Shown: in pieces, positions 22,775 through 32,734 of the stretch | Layout of the letters: the number at the start of each line of letters is the position of its first letter | Numbering within the stretch: position 1 is the stretch's first letter | DNA from: Actinernus sp. WN-2022 | Lineage: Eukaryota > Cnidaria > Anthozoa > Actiniaria > Actinernidae | Length of the DNA stretch: 64,000 bases | Reading direction: 5' to 3' | Assembly (NCBI GenBank): GCA_030867875.1 | Contig: JAOWCC010001589.1 | Span: 83,103,537-83,167,536 of the forward strand | Position numbers and translations under genes: made by a program | Notes under the pieces: model-generated | Databases searched by the model: none | Seen by the model: only the letters and a program-made list of their open reading frames with translations | What the model was told of the DNA's origin: nothing

Positions 22775-23395
22775 ATACTAGGCTTGAATTTCATGGTTGT
22801 TCATGACGGTGATCCACTGCCAAGCAAACGAGCAGCCTCGGTAGTTATATTCCTTGAAAAGAACTCTGTTGTTCGCATTCGGCTTCTGAGAATTGCAACT
22901 AATTTATGCATCGTGAAACGGCTATCTGCTACGTCATCAGTATGGCATTTTCTGCCTCAGTCCCAGACGTCTCTTTTAGTCCAGTCAATCTACGGTTTTA
23001 GGTGGAACAAATTGTAACAGAATTTATTTCACCGCTATTCGATCGAGGCAAGGCCACTTAGCAACATATTGAAAATCCCAAAAATTCCCTGTGGTGGAAC
23101 ATGTCGAAAAAGTCGATCTAAGATTTTGAGCTCTCACCACAGGGTTCCCGCGTAAGGAAAAATTAACATTCAGCTTGATAAAATGTTTACAGTCCTTTTA
23201 TAAATGTTTGTATATCAGGATTGCTAGAGTGGTAAATTAGAAAATAAATTAATTATTTTCATGGCCAATTTGCTTATAATAGCAGTTTTTATTTTTTCCA
23301 CAGGGACCCCACATCGCAAATATGATCCAATTGGCTGTGTGAAAATGTCGAGATTTTAAAGGAAACATAGACACAAATTTATTTTATCGTGGTAT
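22775..23395. repeat. Dispersed repeat family, two abutting segments
   Basis: 22775-22972 is the inverse of 16440-16640. From 22976 (AGTCCAGTCAATC) to about 23395 it is the inverse of 27232-27685, including GATCGAGGCAAGGCCACTTA and GGACCCCACATCGCAAATAT. The two large inverted copies, 22976-23395 and 27232-27685, flank the CXC/nuclease pseudogene. Confidence 0.75.
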
Positions 23396-23491
23396 TTTAC
23401 TTCAAGAGATTTCCGTATGCCACATACATGTAGTTCATCTTGACTTTTACCAGCATTCTTGATTTACAGTAGCTCTGATACTAAAGTGTTC

Positions 23492-26035
23492 TTAATCATC
23501 ATCCTGCAGTCCATCATCCGGTGGCGAGGAGTTTGTGTAGTTTTGGCCCTTGCATACACTACACGCTGGAGAGCATTCCAAGCCATGTTTCCTGCAGCTG
23601 CATCGCTGCGTACGGCAATATGTCTTGCAGCTACATCGGATCATCTCCAGCAGAGACTGGTGTGCTGGGGGCAGGTCTGTTAGAATAAACAAATATATAT
23701 AATGGCCATATTGATATAGCGCCATATCACCACAGTCTCATGGCGCTTTACATATTACTGACATATCCCGTTAGTGAATTATTTCGGACTGATTACATAT
23801 TACAGACATATCCCGTCAGTGAATTATTTCGGACTACTTGTTAGAACCGGGAAAAGCTTTCCATTCGATAGTCTCCAAACCCATTCTTCTGGCCGCAACT
23901 AATCGTTTCCATTGCACTCCTGGACCTGATGGTACACTCTCAGGCTGTGGTAGGCAGCTGCTGCTGATGTGGGCGGAAGATTATCTGGCTGTAGGAATGA
24001 TGTCCCTGTGCTGGCCTTCTGACAAAAGCGTGTATATCGTAGGGAATCCAGATCGGTATCAGGCCCGCCATTGCAAAGACACACGAGGGCTCTTTCACCT
24101 GCCTTGATGATGTCCTCTCTAGTGGCTGTTGGACTGCTAAACACATCGGCTTGCTCGCGGAAGTGGGCGTCCTGTGCGATCCGCGATACACCCTTGCCTA
24201 TACCGTGCCTAGATGTTGTCGCATCCAAGGATTGCGTGTACAAACAACATCCCCTCGCATACAGTGGAACCAAGTGCGGACTTCGTTTGCTTGATGTTCC
24301 ATACTCTCCTCGTCCTAATGCGTTGTCTTGGCTCTGACTGGAAGTACACATCGTGCACCTCCATTTCAGCATGAAAACACAGAAGCACCAGCAGATCTGT
24401 GTCATCGCCCACGAGGACGGTGGTCGTGTTTCTAGCGGACTCCACGGCGACACGAACAATGGTGAGGTCAGCGTCTCCTGCTGAATGGATCGTCACACAT
24501 CCAGCTGCTTGAAATCTGCTGCTTAGGAAGTAGATGAACTCCTGCTTTTTGGCTGGATTTCCAAAAAACTCATCCTTCTTTGACTTGATCATCATGTCAC
24601 TAGCAAAGTTGACAGTTGGTCCGTAATTGCCTGTGCGCCTCACGTGAGTACAGTCATTTGTGGAGGGACCATCTCAATAGCCATCAAATACTATGGTTGC
24701 CCTACCATACCTGCGCTCCACGTACTGGTAAACCCACGCGGCCATGAAACGCGGTGTAACAGAGCACCTCCATCTAAGACATAGTTGACATCGCCTATGG
24801 GTCGAGCTGTCTGGTAATCCTTTGTCTTCTCCCAAATGGCATCTGCGAGGACAGGTTTGTTTGCTGCTCTTGGAAGAAGTGATGTCTCGAAAAGAGAAGG
24901 AGGGTAGCTGCACATCTCGTATTGAAAGAGTTCTTTTGCATTATTATTACCGTCCTCCAATAGCAATGACGTTTAATCGTTGAAAGAGCAGTTTTGGATC
25001 CACTTGCACACTTCCCTCACTCAGCATCACAGCTGTCTTCGATGCGAGGTTGACTGCTTGATCTTATCTACGGAAAGAGAATTCTTGTCAACCATAGACC
25101 CCAGTATCTTATCTCCGCCTTCTTGGTCCTTATCTGCGTTAACCACTCCGGTTGCAATACTACGCAGCGTGGGATCAACACTGAAGGGATTCCTGAAACT
25201 AAGATAATCGGTAAGCGCCGTGACATCCTTGAAGTCGCTCTTTTGCCTTGCTGTGGAATACTCTTTATGCTGCTTACTAGTGCATGTGATACCTATCGTA
25301 AGACAAAGTAACGAATAATGATTATTGTGAGTCATGATCACAAAGTAAATGAGAACTTAGAAATAGTTACAATAATACGCGCAGGCATAGACATCAGTCA
25401 TACTAGTCGTTGCATCTCTGTCATCCCTCCACCTCTGGTGAGTCCACCAGATGTCTTGACACTGCGCATTAGAACCTGCTCTTTGATTAGATCGGTAGAT
25501 AGCCCGGCCCAGTAGCGGTCACTTCTACGAACCACGTGTAGTCCCTCTTGGAAACTCTTATATACATCAGGATTCTTCTGTTCTATGTCGTCCATCATCT
25601 GAATAGGTAGATGTATCCTGACTTCGTGTACAGATTGTGGCCTGTCGCTGCAAAGTATGGTAGCATCTCATGTACTGCTTGCAGGTGCATGGTCCAATTA
25701 CCTGTGCGCTCAGATTTAATGAAACCGGGTAGTACATCCACCATCTTCATGAACTGTAGCCACAGACTGGCCGTGCGCTGATCCGCCATTGCAAGCTTCT
25801 TCCCTTCTAGTTTTTCAGAGACACGTCGGAGAATGTCCGTAGAACACACTTGATCTACCGTACTTATCGCCATCCATGAGCTGTTTATAGAGAAGTTTCA
25901 CAAGACAGTACGTTCCAAGTCCTTGCAATTGTCAGCAAGATTCGCATATCTGAGGGCCTTATGCCACACCGACAATTGTTTTTTGTCCTTTACTATTTTC
26001 CAGTAGCCTTTTGCAGACCCCCAGCCTATACCTCT
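23492..26035 (-). pseudogene. C-terminal half of CXC/FEN1-like nuclease family protein
   Basis: Minus-strand remnant in order: LWLQFMKMVDVLPGF, HLQAVHEMLPYFAATGHNLY, EGLHVVRRSDRYWAGLSTDL, then LSFRNPFSVDPTLRSIATGV and SYPPSLFE. A region that follows the FEN1/XPG plan comes next: VLDGGALLH (near 24770), ATIVFDGY (24690), SAGDADLTIV (24475), VLVGDDTDLLVLL (24400), AILGCD (24225) and HGIGKGV (24200). After TDLDSLRYTRFCQKAS a CXC (tesmin-type) zinc domain follows, MIRCSCKTYC and CSCRKHGLECSPAC, ending at TAA 23492-23494. Lesions include frameshifts near 25600, 24970 and 24220 and stops near 25395 and 24675. It also contains an intron at 23677-23837. The spacing of acidic residues suggests a metal-dependent 5' nuclease; that is inference. 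Confidence 0.75.
23677..23837 (-). other. Probable 161-bp intron before the CXC domain
   Basis: On the minus strand the frame reads FPVLTN across GT (23837-23836) and a pyrimidine-rich CAG (23679-23677) into LPPAHQSLLEMIRC. Without removal the frame is interrupted. Inside is a 43-bp tandem duplication (about 23752-23835, unit with GACATATCCCGTTAGTGAAT) and a GGCGC inverted pair. Confidence 0.5.
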
Positions 26036-27231
26036 GTGAATGGTATTGCTTTAATCCCACCGAACGGGACTTATTAAAATTCCTGCGTCGATTTAGAACT
26101 TAACAATTGTATAAAGACAATATTCAGTTTGGCTGCTATTATACGGGTCTGTGACAACCGCGTCATGAAATTTTCGCGGGACCTAATTTTCGCGGATTAC
26201 CTACAAGTAAACTCCTGCAACAAACAGAAACAAATTCCTCCAAATAACCACAACCTTTGTGATCACCGGAAATCCTACGAAATCGCATCTGAGCGCTAGC
26301 AGTGTAATCGTAACTAGACGACAAGGACTGAGAAGTGAGAATACTCCCAAGTGGAAAATAAAATTAGTTCGATCGGCAAGACAAAAATCATCGGCAGTCG
26401 CGAAATTAAACTCCAGCAAAAGTTTCATGTTTTGTTATACTCATATGCCTAATAGGCCCGTTTCAGATGCCGTTCTAATCATGAGCTGTTCTTAATGCAA
26501 ATGAACTTTAAACAATGGATTAATGTGGATTATGCTCATTTGCACTATTAAGAACTGCACATGTCTGACACATGCCTTACGTATCTGTTCTAATAACGAC
26601 ACCATGGGAGTAAACCAGAAGAAACACCTGTAACTACAATCTGTATCTTGTACATGGTCTTGTACATGGCCCGATGGTTTGAAAAAAAGTGAATCAAGAG
26701 AAAAGGGGATTGCAAATCCGCAGTAGTATTAATATGGCCGTCAAAGGTTCTTAATGTGTTAATGTATGACGCCATTAACCATAATTTACCACAATATATC
26801 AGCGATCTTTTCTCGATGAGCTCTGAAACTAAAAAGCAACCCCTATAAATCTCGACTCAGAGAAAATACTCTCAATGTAGCAATGACACACATTCCTAAA
26901 ACGGAATGCTACAAAGTGTCGTTTTCTTATAGGGGGCAAAACAATGGAGTTCTTTTCCCCAAGTTCTAAATAGTCTTCCGAATCTAAATCATTTTTTTTA
27001 AAGCTATCAATGGTTACCAAGTCGCCGATTCATATCTGATAAATATTTCATACATATACATAGTTATTTTTAATATATTTTAAATTTACTATTATTTATA
27101 TTATACTATTTACTTATATTTGTATACGGCTTTCACGTAAAGAAGTTGTACAACTAATGAAACTACCGTATCTAAACAAAAGTGAATCAATCAATCAATC
27201 AATTTTATAAACATCAAAATAATTCAGAAAA
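26036..27231. other. Intergenic with small foldback
   Basis: A short inverted pair, GTTCTTAATGCAAATGA (26489-26505) and TCATTTGCACTATTAAGAAC (26536-26555), resembles a hairpin element. (CAAT)n-like repeats occur near 27187-27203. No gene was recognised. Confidence 0.4.
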
Positions 27232-27724
27232 AATACGTATTTCTTTTCTAATTTACCACAAAAAAATAAATTTGTGTCTATGTTTCCTTTAAAATCTCGA
27301 CATTTTCACACAGCCATTGGATCATATTTGCGATGTGGGGTCCCTGTGGAAAACATAAAAACTGCTAATATAAACAAATTGGCCATGAAAATAATTAATT
27401 TATTTTCTAATTTACCACTCTAGCAATCCTGATATACAAACATTGATAAAAGGACTGTAAACATTTTATCAAAATTAATTTTATTATTTCCTGACGCGGG
27501 AACCCTGTGGTGAGAGCTCAAAATCTTAGATCGACTCTTTCGACATGTTCCACCACAGGATTTTTGGGGGATTTTCAATATGTTGCTAAGTGGCCTTGCC
27601 TCGATCGAATAGCGGTGAAATAAATTCTGTTACAATTTGTTCCACCTGGACCCCAAAATATCCGTAGTTTGACTGGACTATTTCGCGAGTGGGGAGCGAT
27701 AAGAGTCGGCTGGTTTCCCAGGCT
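27232..27724. repeat. Dispersed repeat, inverse of 22976-23395
   Basis: Long inverted match to 22976-23395, then GGACTATTTCGCGAGTGGGGAG leading to the end CGGCTGGTTTCCCAGGCTA, which is the inverse of 16402-16450. This copy defines one terminus of the family. Confidence 0.75.
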
Positions 27725-28393
27725 ACCAAATATAGAAAAATTCAATAATATGCCAATAATGATGTTCGTCTCTTTTTATTTGCTTGGTTCAGGAGAGAAT
27801 ACATATCTACTTGACTCGAAGTATTGCATTCCTATCACCCCTTTTAACGAATCACAAATGCCTCCAGTACTAAGTCTAACATATCGTCACTTTTCCATTA
27901 TTGTGATCTCTTCTTATTCGACGTACGTTTGAAAGTATATAGCGGTTTAGAACAGTTTCAATATTGGCAAAGCCTTGGGTCCAGGCCCTTCTCCCGCACG
28001 GGAGTGCTGGCAGCCGGACGATGGATGATCGAAGGCGTCCTCGGATACCGCAAGTGCCACATTCGTGATACTGTAGGACAGTAAAGGATAATAATTAGTG
28101 TAGATCTGCGTCCCTCCCACACCCAGATGGAACTGTACACTGAACTGATCATTTACTATTCTGATTCACATTAACGTATCAAGATCCTTCAGCCACTGAT
28201 GGTAGAAAGGCGAGAACAGGGCATCGGGGGAGGGGGGGGGGGGGGGGGTTGTTTAAGCCCCTTGCCCCATCTGATCGACCTCATCCTTTGTGGTTACTCA
28301 AGTCTCTCGAATCAAATTTTATGAGTCAGTTATCAAACCATTTACAGTTTTGAATAACCATGTAAAAAATATTTGTGAAATGTGAGCATTTTA
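27725..28393. other. Intergenic, one long G-run
   Basis: A G-run of about 18 bases interrupted once lies at 28226-28248. No recognisable gene; short ORFs only. Confidence 0.4.
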
Positions 28394-29039
28394 AAGAGAC
28401 CGATCGTTTATTACGTCCCAGGGGGCGGGCGGTAGTTTTAGAGGGGGGGAGGGGGGTACAATAAATTTTCAAAATCATTTGAAACTGGGGGGTACATTTT
28501 TAAAAGATAATATAATTGGGGGGGGGGGGGGTATATTTTTCTCTTGTGATTTTCGACAGTGGTGTGACAGAAGTTTCCTTTTGTTCGACATATCACACAC
28601 AAAAAGAAAGAAGAAAAAGAAAAGAAGAAAAAACATCAAAACGGTCTGAGTGTCTGAATAACCTGCAACATGGCATCCCCAAGGTAGTATTTCCTTATTC
28701 GCAGAAGTCAGCGCTTGGGATGTCTGTGGTTTCTATCGGAAATTCATCAACATCGTTCCCAGGCCCTCAACATTCAACCACCAGACTATCCATAACTAGT
28801 TATGAAATGAATGAATTCAGATGATATGTAAACAAGTTGGGCAATGAGACTTTTCCAAGGTGGGAGAGGGGGGTGTACATTTTTAAAACTGTGATTGTAA
28901 AGGGGGGGGGGGGGGGGGGGGGTGAGGTGGGGTGGTATATGTTTTCTTTTAAAATTATTGTGGGGAGTACAATTTTAATACACTGGATTTTTTAGAAAAC
29001 CACCGACTCCCCTGGGACGTAATAAACGATCGGTCTCTT
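28394..29039. mobile_element. 646-bp G-rich element with 30-bp perfect terminal inverted repeats
   Basis: Left end AAGAGACCGATCGTTTATTA continuing to CGTCCC, and the exact inverse at the right end (29010-29039). The interior carries several long G-runs (near 28441-28457, 28517-28530, 28901-28922) alternating with GGTACATTTTTAAAA-like units. No conserved protein: a 102-codon ORF at 28516-28824 looks like low-complexity read-through. The superfamily is unknown. Confidence 0.8.
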
Positions 29040-29935
29040 ACAGAATTTGTAAATCGTTTGTTAAATAGCCATGAATGTACATATTGACAGACATTTTTTT
29101 ACTTTACAGAGTAGAATTTTTTTAGAAATATCCTATTATGTAAAATGCTTGTAAAACTGTCTGTCAATTTGTACATTCACCAAGACATTTTGCAAACATT
29201 TTGCATAATTTTTGCGTAGTTCTTCAAAGTCTGTAAATGGATGGATGTATCCAGTGTACACTCGTGCATCGATGAATCACTGAAACCAAGAGAGCATACC
29301 GCGCGCTTGTGCCATGATAATGTCTAATACAATCTATTTTTAGTAACAGGAAGCAGTTGAGAAGTGCGCGAGAGCGATCGCGCCCTTTGCTTCAGCTGCT
29401 TCCGGAGTTCCAGTTACTCAAAATATGTTTTACTAGGTTTAGCCAAAGGTTATGTGAATGCTGCCAAAGGGAATGTAGCTTGCAAAACAGGCGCTTCGAA
29501 GGGAGACTTGAGCATCATACAAGACATTGAGACATTGAGCATCATACAAGAAAGGTACAGTTCTTTGGTGATCTTGTTTTGGACTTCAGTGGCCATGCTT
29601 CTTTACAGATTTAATATACATTGATAAATAGATAAATCCATACAAGATTTTTGAAATTGTGCAATTTTTCTTTTTGCCCATTCCTGTTCATCAATTGTAC
29701 CATTGTCAGTGCTGATCTAATATCCCAGTCCTATTACCAGGAGTTTCTACACCATTCCTTGGATTTGTTTTAATGTGTTCTTTATTTGTGACAAGATCAG
29801 TTTGGTTTGTTAAGCCGTTTTTTCAAATCTCATTTTTCAAATTCTCTATTCAGTAGCAAGACGGCTGTCTTTGTGTTGACTTAGCTTAATAACGGCTACA
29901 CAGCCACCATGATTACCGAGTCTTGGTAAAGTGCG
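29040..29935. other. Intergenic, no feature recognised
   Basis: AT-rich. Short repeated GAGCATCATACAAGA (29510-29550) is duplicated locally. No gene supported. Confidence 0.35.
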
Positions 29936-30045
29936 AGTCAGCGAGTCAGCGAGTCAGGGTGCGAGTCAGCGAGTCAGCGAGTCAGGGTGCGAGTCAGCGA
30001 GTCAGCGAGTCAAGGTGCGAGTCAGCGAGTCAGGGTGCGAGTTAA
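29936..30045. repeat. GAGTCAGC minisatellite
   Basis: Units GCGAGTCAGCGAGTCAGGGT built from a 9-bp GCGAGTCAG core. It is flanked on the left by AAAGTGCGAGTC. An inverted array with the same AAAGTGC flank lies at 38947-39013. Confidence 0.9.
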
Positions 30046-30238
30046 AAAAAATAACCGAACACAACTAAATAAACTATTTACAGTGCGTGATGTGCATCAT
30101 GAAACGCATGACCCCGGTTTTGACTCTATGAACGAGTGATATAGTACAGCATTAACGGTTTTGTTTTGTTTGGCTATGGTTTCTAGGTTCGACTCTGTTC
30201 GTTTTTCTCCGTTCTTTCGGAATCAGTATTCTCCAAAT

Positions 30239-30320
30239 ACAGAACAGAACCGAGATGGTCATGAACAGAACCGAGATGAACAGAACCGAGATGAACAGAA
30301 CCGAGATGAACAGAACCGAG
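30239..30320. repeat. 15-bp minisatellite
   Basis: Four to five units of GAACAGAACCGAGAT. The antisense ORF with VLFIS repeats is a by-product. Confidence 0.85.
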
Positions 30321-30663
30321 AAGTTTAGAAATGAGCGAACTGGAGAACAGAAGAGAGTCTGAGCTGAACCCGACAACAACAAGTCTTTATTCATACTCTG
30401 TCTTGTATTTACATGGAGTCTAGTAAATGTAATTGCCATAAGGAGAAAAAAAAATCGTCTGGTATCCCGAAATATATTTTTATAGACATTATAATATGGG
30501 TCAAACTAATAGCGAAAAAAATTCAGAAAACATAATACATATCTATATATAACATACAACACAATTGTATATTATCACACTCGATATCAATAACACTAAA
30601 CACTAAATGACGATGAAACTACACACAGATATTAAAGGCTGAATCTGAATAACTTTGCTTCGA

Positions 30664-31165
30664 GAGGACCGGGAATTTGGAAATTAAATACCTCCCTATT
30701 GAAGGAGAATGAATACGTTACCGAAATTGAAAACTTGATTGAGGAAATCAAAGAAGAAAAAGATAACTTCGGAACCCAGGGAATGTGGTGGGATTACTTA
30801 AAACTAAATGTTTAGAAGAACTCAATTGAGTTCAGTTAGAGGATAAAAAGAGAATTAATTCGCGAACGAAATAGAATAACAAAACAATTGATAAAAGCTA
30901 AAACCAGACTAGCTAGAGGCGATGCGACAGCGAGCCGTGACATTTTGACCCTGGGAAGCCAGTTAAGTGCTATCGAAAAAAAAAAACTCGAGGGGGTCAA
31001 CTGATTAGAAGCCGATCCAAATGGATCGAAGAAGGGGAAAAAACCACCCGGTATTTCTTCAACCTAGAGAAAGGACACAGGGGTAATAATCACGTAGGTT
31101 CATGTTTCGACAAAAACAATAAAGAAGTCAATTCCACCGAAGAAATATTAACTACCTTGCACGGG
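30664..31165 (+). pseudogene. L1/Tx1-like LINE fragment (pre-RT region)
   Basis: Plus-strand reading GPGIWKLNTSLLKENEYVTE, MWWDYLKLNV, RIKRELIRERNRITKQLIKA and RSRSKWIEEGEKTTRYFFNL. This is the standard region between endonuclease and RT in L1/Tx1-type elements. One stop and at least one frameshift are present, and neither the endonuclease nor the RT catalytic blocks remain. It differs clearly from the L2/CR1-type LINEs elsewhere in the window. Confidence 0.75.
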
Positions 31166-32599
31166 TTTTTAAACTTGGGGAGGGAGGTAGGGAGATGCAA
31201 ATACAAGAGTTAGAAGAGAAGATGGAATATAAGAAGAAAAAAATGAAATTAGTAGTTCTCTATGAGCTGTTTTTTTGAGTCTAGGTTTGAAGAGTTCAGT
31301 TCCTTGACTGAATTGTCTTACTTTCTTCGGAAAGTGAGTTCCAGATTACAGCACCTTTACATCTTAAACTGAATTTACTGAACCCGGACTAGCGTATGGA
31401 CATGATTAGAAATGAACCGAGAAAACTGAACTGAGTGCATGAATAGAAGAAATAGAACAAGAATCCGAACCCGATGTTGAAACTGTTTGACGCCCATACA
31501 CAAAAAAACTGAACTGATTATAAAATAGTATTTATCGAACTGGAAATGACATGAACCAACTAGGAGGGCAAAGAAGAAAAGTATTGTATCAGAAAAAAAA
31601 ATGACAGAACAAGAAAAACGAGCGAAACTGAACTCTGAGAGGAAATTATAAAACTGACCGGACCCCTGTGGAAACATCAACAAAGCGACTTTCATTGGTT
31701 CTCGCTGAAAAATCGATGGAAACAACGGGAAAGAACTTAAATGGTCAAGAAGAAAATAATTAAGCTTGCAAAAGAAAAGGAATAGCGCTTAGCCGGACCG
31801 CAATGAAGAACCGGTGTCACAACGGACCGCGTGAAGAACCGGAATTGTCGAATTTGAACTGTCGCCGGATAGCATACAAATTTCGTTAGGGCATCTTAGT
31901 TCGCGCACCGGTCTATCCGGAGGGGCCGATGTGAGAGTTATATGGCTTATAAACCAAAGAGTCGCCATAGAGAAATATGCCATACCTGAAAATGTCGCCA
32001 TACAAAATGTCGCCATACCTTAAAATCCGGGAATTAGCACGTCAAATGGTTGTTTAATTGAAAGAGTTAAATCCTACAAAGACCCTCCTACAAATGTCTA
32101 GGCGTCCACGCTGATTTTAAATCTAGAGGTACAGGAGCTTCGAATACATGCTACAAAACGTGCATTTATAACGCCGTGAAAAATGGTTTCAAAGTTTCCT
32201 GGCATCCCACTGAACTTTGTTGACACAATTAACTTATCTGTCATTAAGAATGTCATTTTTCCAGTATTTGATGTTGAGCAGTAGGTATGGTGAAACACGA
32301 TGCCATGTTGTTCATGGATTTTGCGCGCTTCAGTGAAGGACTACGCAGACCACGATAAACTTAGCTCTTCAGTGCGATCAGTATATGAGTATATCGCAGT
32401 AGACAAGTTCAATTTTAGCGTTACCATTGTCATGGTATTTCACAGAAATCATGAGTGCACAGAGAAGGCAGCGTAAAGAAACAGACCAAACCAGTGCAAT
32501 AACTGTTACGGAAGATCGTGTTCGGTTTCAGTCGCCGGGAAAGAGATTACGACCCTGAATAAGAAGCGGGAAGACATTTCCAGATTTAAATAACCGATC
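31166..32599. other. Intergenic, low-complexity traces
   Basis: Purine-rich stretches around 31200-31640. Repeated GTCGCCATA near 31963-32020. A triple TATCGGG at about 32606-32630 may belong to the 5' UTR of the following LINE. No gene supported. Confidence 0.35.
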
Positions 32600-32674
32600 A
32601 CGCTTGTATCGGGTATCGGGTATCGGGTGTCATGAAAGGTTGTAGCTTTCAAGGCTCCGCTTCTTTACCAAATT

Positions 32675-32706
32675 AACTCTATATATTCCTGTCACGGAGG
32701 ATGAAA
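32675..32706. repeat. Left arm of inverted repeat bracketing ORF1
   Basis: AACTCTATATATTCCTGTCACGG (32675-32697), continuing to GAGGATGAAA, is the near-exact inverse of 35023-35055. It lies just before ORF1 and overlaps a short upstream ORF. Confidence 0.75.
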
Positions 32707-32727
32707 ATGTCGCGATTCGTTACATAA
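32701..32727 (+). CDS. Upstream mini-ORF in LINE 5' leader
   Basis: ATG at 32701 opens an 8-codon frame (MKMSRFVT) ending in TAA eight bases before the ORF1 ATG. Such a leader ORF could affect ORF1 translation. Real use is unproven. Confidence 0.3.
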   Translation: MKMSRFVT

Positions 32728-32734
32728 GGACTAA

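Noticed and set aside
30152..30439. 95-codon ORF with VLFIS repeats
   Set aside because: Antisense reading of the 15-bp minisatellite.
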